From positions 1 to 9,656 of the forward strand of contig JAGLFE010000029.1 in the NCBI GenBank assembly GCA_023144675.1: 9,656 nt of DNA. Reading direction: 5' to 3'. The position numbers and the translations under genes are program-made. Positions 6,796-9,656 of this stretch are shown here, piece after piece; the stretch's first letter is position 1; every line of letters starts with the position of its first letter. Below the pieces are notes generated by a model. That model saw nothing but the letters and a program-made list of their open reading frames with translations, ran no database searches and was not told the DNA's origin. The DNA is from Thiomargarita sp. GTDB taxonomy: Bacteria > Pseudomonadota > Gammaproteobacteria > Beggiatoales > Beggiatoaceae.

Positions 6796-8124
6796 CTATT
6801 TACCAATACAAAAACTTGAAAAAATTTCTCCAAGTAAATCATTGCTAGTAAATTCACCAGTAATTTGATTTAAAAACTGTTGTGCTTGGAGCAATTCCTC
6901 AGCAAGTAATTCGGTTTGCCTATTATTAGCTTGAATTAAAGCTATTTCAAGTGCCTGTTTAGCCTGTTGCAAAGCGGTTAAATGACGGCGACGGGCAATA
7001 AATATACTTTCAGTAATTTCATGTACCGCTAATTTCTTCTTTAAGACCTGCTTTAATAACTGAATACCTTCCCCAGTTTTAGCCGATAAATAAACTCTAT
7101 CATCCTGCTGTTTCGCCAGTAACGAGATTAAGTCAATTTTATTATAAATAATAATTAGTGGTTTTTTCAAGTCATTTAATAATTGCTGATGTGCTTGCTG
7201 ATTGGGATAACGCACGTCCAAAATAAGAATGATTAAATCGGCTGCTTTAATTGCTATTTTAGTACGTTCAATTCCTGCTTGTTCAATTAAATCATTTGTT
7301 TCCCGTAATCCAGCAGTATCAATAATGTGTAATGGAATTCCTTCCAACTGAATTTGGTCTCGCACTGTATCACGGGTAGTTCCCGGAATTGGAGTAACAA
7401 TAGCCGTATCTCGCCCAGCTAAACAATTTAATAAGCTAGATTTTCCAACATTTGGTTCGCCAATCAAGGCAATTTGCACTCCTTCTTTTAATAAAAAACC
7501 TTGTTGTGCGGTTTGCAAAATGGTTTGTAAATATTGAATTAAATCTGTAATTTTTGTAATGATTTTACCGTCAGCAAGCAAATCAATTTCCTCATCAGTG
7601 AAGTCAATATCAGCTTCAACATAGGTACGTAACCAAATTAACTGTTCAACCAGATAGTGAATTTGTTTGGAAAATTGTCCTTGTAAAGAGCGCAATGCAC
7701 TACGACTGGCTTGCACCGAAGCACTGTCAATTAAATCCGCAATCGCTTCTGCCTGCACTAAATCAATTTTACCGTTTAAGAATGCCCGTTCCGAAAATTC
7801 TCCAGGACGTGCTAATTCTACTCCCAATTCAATAATGGCTTGCAGTAAACTATCCATAACCACCATACCACCATGCCCTTGCAATTCCAAAACATCTTCG
7901 CCAGTAAAAGAGTGTGGCGCAGGGAAGTAGAGCGCAATTCCTTGGTCAATCAATTCGCCTGATTTATCGGTGAAGTCTGCAACCATTGCATAACGTGGTT
8001 TAGGTAATTTTCCTAGTAAAATTGGGGCGATTGTAGTAACTTGGCAACCAGAAATCCTAATAATACCAATTCCACCTCGTCCAGATGGCGTAGCTAAAGC
8101 GGCAATAGTTGCTTGTGGTAGCAT
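6796..8124 (-). CDS. mnmE: tRNA uridine-5-carboxymethylaminomethyl(34) synthesis GTPase MnmE
   Basis: The protein has 442 residues, near the usual 450. With MnmG it installs the carboxymethylaminomethyl group on the wobble uridine U34 of certain tRNAs, using GTP, a folate one-carbon unit, FAD and glycine or ammonium. The N-terminal folate-binding domain covers about 1-118 (ATIAALATPSGRGGIGIIRI at 5-24). A helical domain is interrupted by a complete Ras-like G domain: G1 GEPNVGKS at 222-229, G2 TTRDT at 249-253, G3 DTAG at 269-272, G4 NKID at 328-331 and G5 SAK at 347-349. The conserved C-terminal FCIGK closes the protein at 438-442. The start is fixed by alignment of the first residues with the family, although the upstream Shine-Dalgarno is weak. 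In many gammaproteobacteria yidC precedes mnmE. Here a TIR/STAND-like gene lies 28 bp upstream on the same strand and may share its transcript. Confidence 0.97.
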   Translation of the reverse strand: MLPQATIAALATPSGRGGIGIIRISGCQVTTIAPILLGKLPKPRYAMVADFTDKSGELIDQGIALYFPAPHSFTGEDVLELQGHGGMVVMDSLLQAIIELGVELARPGEFSERAFLNGKIDLVQAEAIADLIDSASVQASRSALRSLQGQFSKQIHYLVEQLIWLRTYVEADIDFTDEEIDLLADGKIITKITDLIQYLQTILQTAQQGFLLKEGVQIALIGEPNVGKSSLLNCLAGRDTAIVTPIPGTTRDTVRDQIQLEGIPLHIIDTAGLRETNDLIEQAGIERTKIAIKAADLIILILDVRYPNQQAHQQLLNDLKKPLIIIYNKIDLISLLAKQQDDRVYLSAKTGEGIQLLKQVLKKKLAVHEITESIFIARRRHLTALQQAKQALEIALIQANNRQTELLAEELLQAQQFLNQITGEFTSNDLLGEIFSSFCIGK

Positions 8125-8152
8125 ATTTTTCTAAAATAATTGTTGCAAAACA

Positions 8153-9656
8153 TCATTTAAGTACTATTTGTCCAGCTAAACGAATCGCTTCGCATCGCCA
8201 ATATAAATTTTTCTTGCCATCAATTTCCTTTTCAAGCAATAAGTTTTTCCAGTATAAATATTGCAATAATTTATTATATTGATGCGAATAGCTATATAAA
8301 GATATAGCTGGCATTAACATTGTTTTACTTAACCAATTACGTACTAATTCAATCTCTTTACTGGTAATCAAATTAGAAAATATAGCTTGAATTAGAGGTT
8401 CTTTACTTAAAATATGAGGATATTGTTGCCAAACTAAGTTCGTATTTGTTTGATATAAATTTAAACAACGTTTCAATAATATAGGATGCCCGCCACTAAG
8501 TTCTAATAAAATATCTACAGTTTTATCAGTTAAATTCAAGTTAGAATAAATATGAGTTAAATTGTAAATATCTGTTAATTTCATCTCAGGTAAATGCAAA
8601 TCTTTGGCAATATTAAGTAAGGAAGTGTGGCTATTTTTGTACTTCAATTGGGCTAAATTTTCTCCACCAAGTAACATAATATGAATTTGCTTAGAATAGG
8701 ATTCGTATAAATTTCGGCAAATGCCAACTAATTGTTTTTGCAACAAAGTTGTTCCATTCTCAAAACTACTAATAAATAAAAACAAAGGCATATTATCTTT
8801 TAAGCGAGTTTGGATTGCTCGTTCAAATTCAATATTATTATGAATTGCTTCATTAAAGCCACATTGTTGCGCTAAATAATTATAATAAATTAGCGTATTA
8901 TCACTTGGCATCGTATAAGGCAAAGCAATATGTAAATAATTTTGATAGAGTTTTTGCCCTTCAGTTTCAATACTTGCAACAATTTGTGGAGTTAATCTAT
9001 CCATTTGCGCCAATAACATTAATGGCGGTGGAGAATTTTGTTCAAAATGTTGGAATAGTTGCTCAATAAAAGTTTGCATATTGCTGATTAATTGAATGCT
9101 ACGATTAGTGGTTTTACTAGGTAACTTGATACTAAGATTGTTAATAGAAGCGTTGCTATTCAGATTAGTTAGTAATTGTTTGAAGGCATTTAAATAATTT
9201 GTTGTATTAAAATTAACAATTTTTTGCTGCGAAATAAACGGAAATGTTGTTAAATTCTGATTAATAATGGGTATAAATTTCAGTTTCGGATTAAGCTGTT
9301 GTTGTGCCAGTAAATATTGATATTCTGTTTGTACCCAACCCGACTCTAGGGCTTTTGAAGTTATTACTAAAATTACTTGGTTTATTTTTTTAGGAACATT
9401 AATTGAAACAACATAATTGTTATTTTCCAAGTTGTTAATTAAATTATCAATCCAAGCAATATTATTATAGTATTTAATTAGAATAGGAGTTTTAGCGACT
9501 TCTTTTTTAACTTTAGTAATAATCTTTGCTGGTTTTGACAACTCATTTTTTAATATTTTAGAGTTTGGTGGGGGTTTAATTTCTTTAGTAGGTAATTTTT
9601 TATTAGAATCTTTGGTAGAATCTTTGGTATAAGCTTTGGTAGAATCTTTGGTAGAA
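8153..9656 (-). CDS. Partial TIR-domain protein with a degenerate STAND-like NTPase region; N-terminus beyond the window
   Basis: The frame is open from the TGA at 8153 to the right edge, giving 500 visible residues. An apparent TTG start at 9541 is unlikely to be real, because the 38 codons before it continue without a stop. Counting from that TTG as residue 1, a TIR-like domain spans about 18-127: strand TPILIKYY, helix WIDNLINNLE, strand YVVSIN, strand QVILVITS, then SGWVQTEY, whose Glu73 sits where TIR NADases keep their catalytic glutamate. The segment normally holding the BB loop and the second helix is nearly absent. Residues 150-360 follow the order of a STAND/AAA-like NTPase: LLGGENLAQL (290-299), a TSLLNIA stretch (306-312) and SGGHPILL (349-356). 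No P-loop GxxxxGK[ST] is present, and the Walker B-like FLFISSFENG (254-263) lacks the usual DE. The last 60 residues resemble a winged helix. A soluble signalling or scaffold role, possibly in defence, is inference. Confidence 0.65.
   Translation of the reverse strand, partial: STKDSTKAYTKDSTKDSNKKLPTKEIKPPPNSKILKNELSKPAKIITKVKKEVAKTPILIKYYNNIAWIDNLINNLENNNYVVSINVPKKINQVILVITSKALESGWVQTEYQYLLAQQQLNPKLKFIPIINQNLTTFPFISQQKIVNFNTTNYLNAFKQLLTNLNSNASINNLSIKLPSKTTNRSIQLISNMQTFIEQLFQHFEQNSPPPLMLLAQMDRLTPQIVASIETEGQKLYQNYLHIALPYTMPSDNTLIYYNYLAQQCGFNEAIHNNIEFERAIQTRLKDNMPLFLFISSFENGTTLLQKQLVGICRNLYESYSKQIHIMLLGGENLAQLKYKNSHTSLLNIAKDLHLPEMKLTDIYNLTHIYSNLNLTDKTVDILLELSGGHPILLKRCLNLYQTNTNLVWQQYPHILSKEPLIQAIFSNLITSKEIELVRNWLSKTMLMPAISLYSYSHQYNKLLQYLYWKNLLLEKEIDGKKNLYWRCEAIRLAGQIVLK
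9606..9656. repeat. 12-bp in-frame tandem repeat encoding a tetrapeptide linker, cut by the window edge
   Basis: On the plus strand the unit gaatctttggta occurs at 9606-9617, 9618-9629 and 9642-9653. A variant, taagctttggta, fills 9630-9641, and a further partial unit (gaa) runs into the edge. On the coding (minus) strand each unit gives four residues, reading ST-K-D, ST-K-A or YT-K-D. The product is a flexible, charged linker in front of the TIR-like domain. The 12-bp period keeps the frame, so copy number could change without breaking the gene. The total number of copies cannot be seen. Confidence 0.85.

Noticed and set aside
7667..7930. Plus-strand open frame of 87 codons
   Set aside because: It is antisense to the well-conserved N-terminal half of mnmE, and its Cys/Ser/Pro-rich composition is what a reverse frame of that gene would give.
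9539..9541. TTG as the start codon of the TIR/STAND-like protein
   Set aside because: The same frame stays open for 38 more codons to the window edge and contains an in-frame tandem repeat whose product makes sense as a linker, so the true start is upstream.

Overview
The window looks like chromosomal DNA from an AT-rich gammaproteobacterium. The evidence is a complete mnmE, a GldA/GldF-type ABC transporter followed by GldG-like and DUF4340 genes (an arrangement familiar from many Gammaproteobacteria), and a long two-domain SagB/ThcOx-type oxidoreductase. The TIR/STAND-type protein and the REP-like repeat would fit large sulfur bacteria of the Beggiatoa type, but that placement comes from memory of such genomes and is tentative.

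Layout, left to right. Positions 1-180 carry no gene. They hold a 119-bp element with perfect 15-bp inverted repeats at its ends (40-54 and 144-158) and an imperfect hairpin inside. Positions 181-4313 are a tightly packed minus-strand operon, transcribed as ABC ATPase, six-helix permease, GldG-like auxiliary protein, then DUF4340 protein. Together these should form one membrane complex whose substrate is unknown. Positions 4317-4966 are a roughly 650-bp, extremely AT-rich divergent intergenic region with no convincing gene. Positions 4967-6736 (plus strand) encode an orphan SagB-type flavin oxidoreductase. It converges on mnmE (6796-8124, minus), the GTPase that modifies U34 of certain tRNAs together with MnmG.

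Upstream of mnmE on the same strand, and only 28 bp away, lies the 3' part of a gene (8153 to the right edge) encoding a reduced TIR domain, a STAND-like NTPase fold without visible Walker motifs, and a probable winged helix. Its reading frame stays open to the window edge. The visible N-terminal part is a lysine/serine/threonine-rich linker encoded by a 12-bp tandem repeat, so the protein is larger than what is seen here.

The most unusual item is this last protein: an apparently degenerate TIR-STAND molecule on a repeat-encoded linker, placed directly before a housekeeping tRNA-modification gene. The repeat element at 40-158 and the orphan SagB gene come next. No RNA genes, CRISPR arrays or complete insertion sequences were seen.
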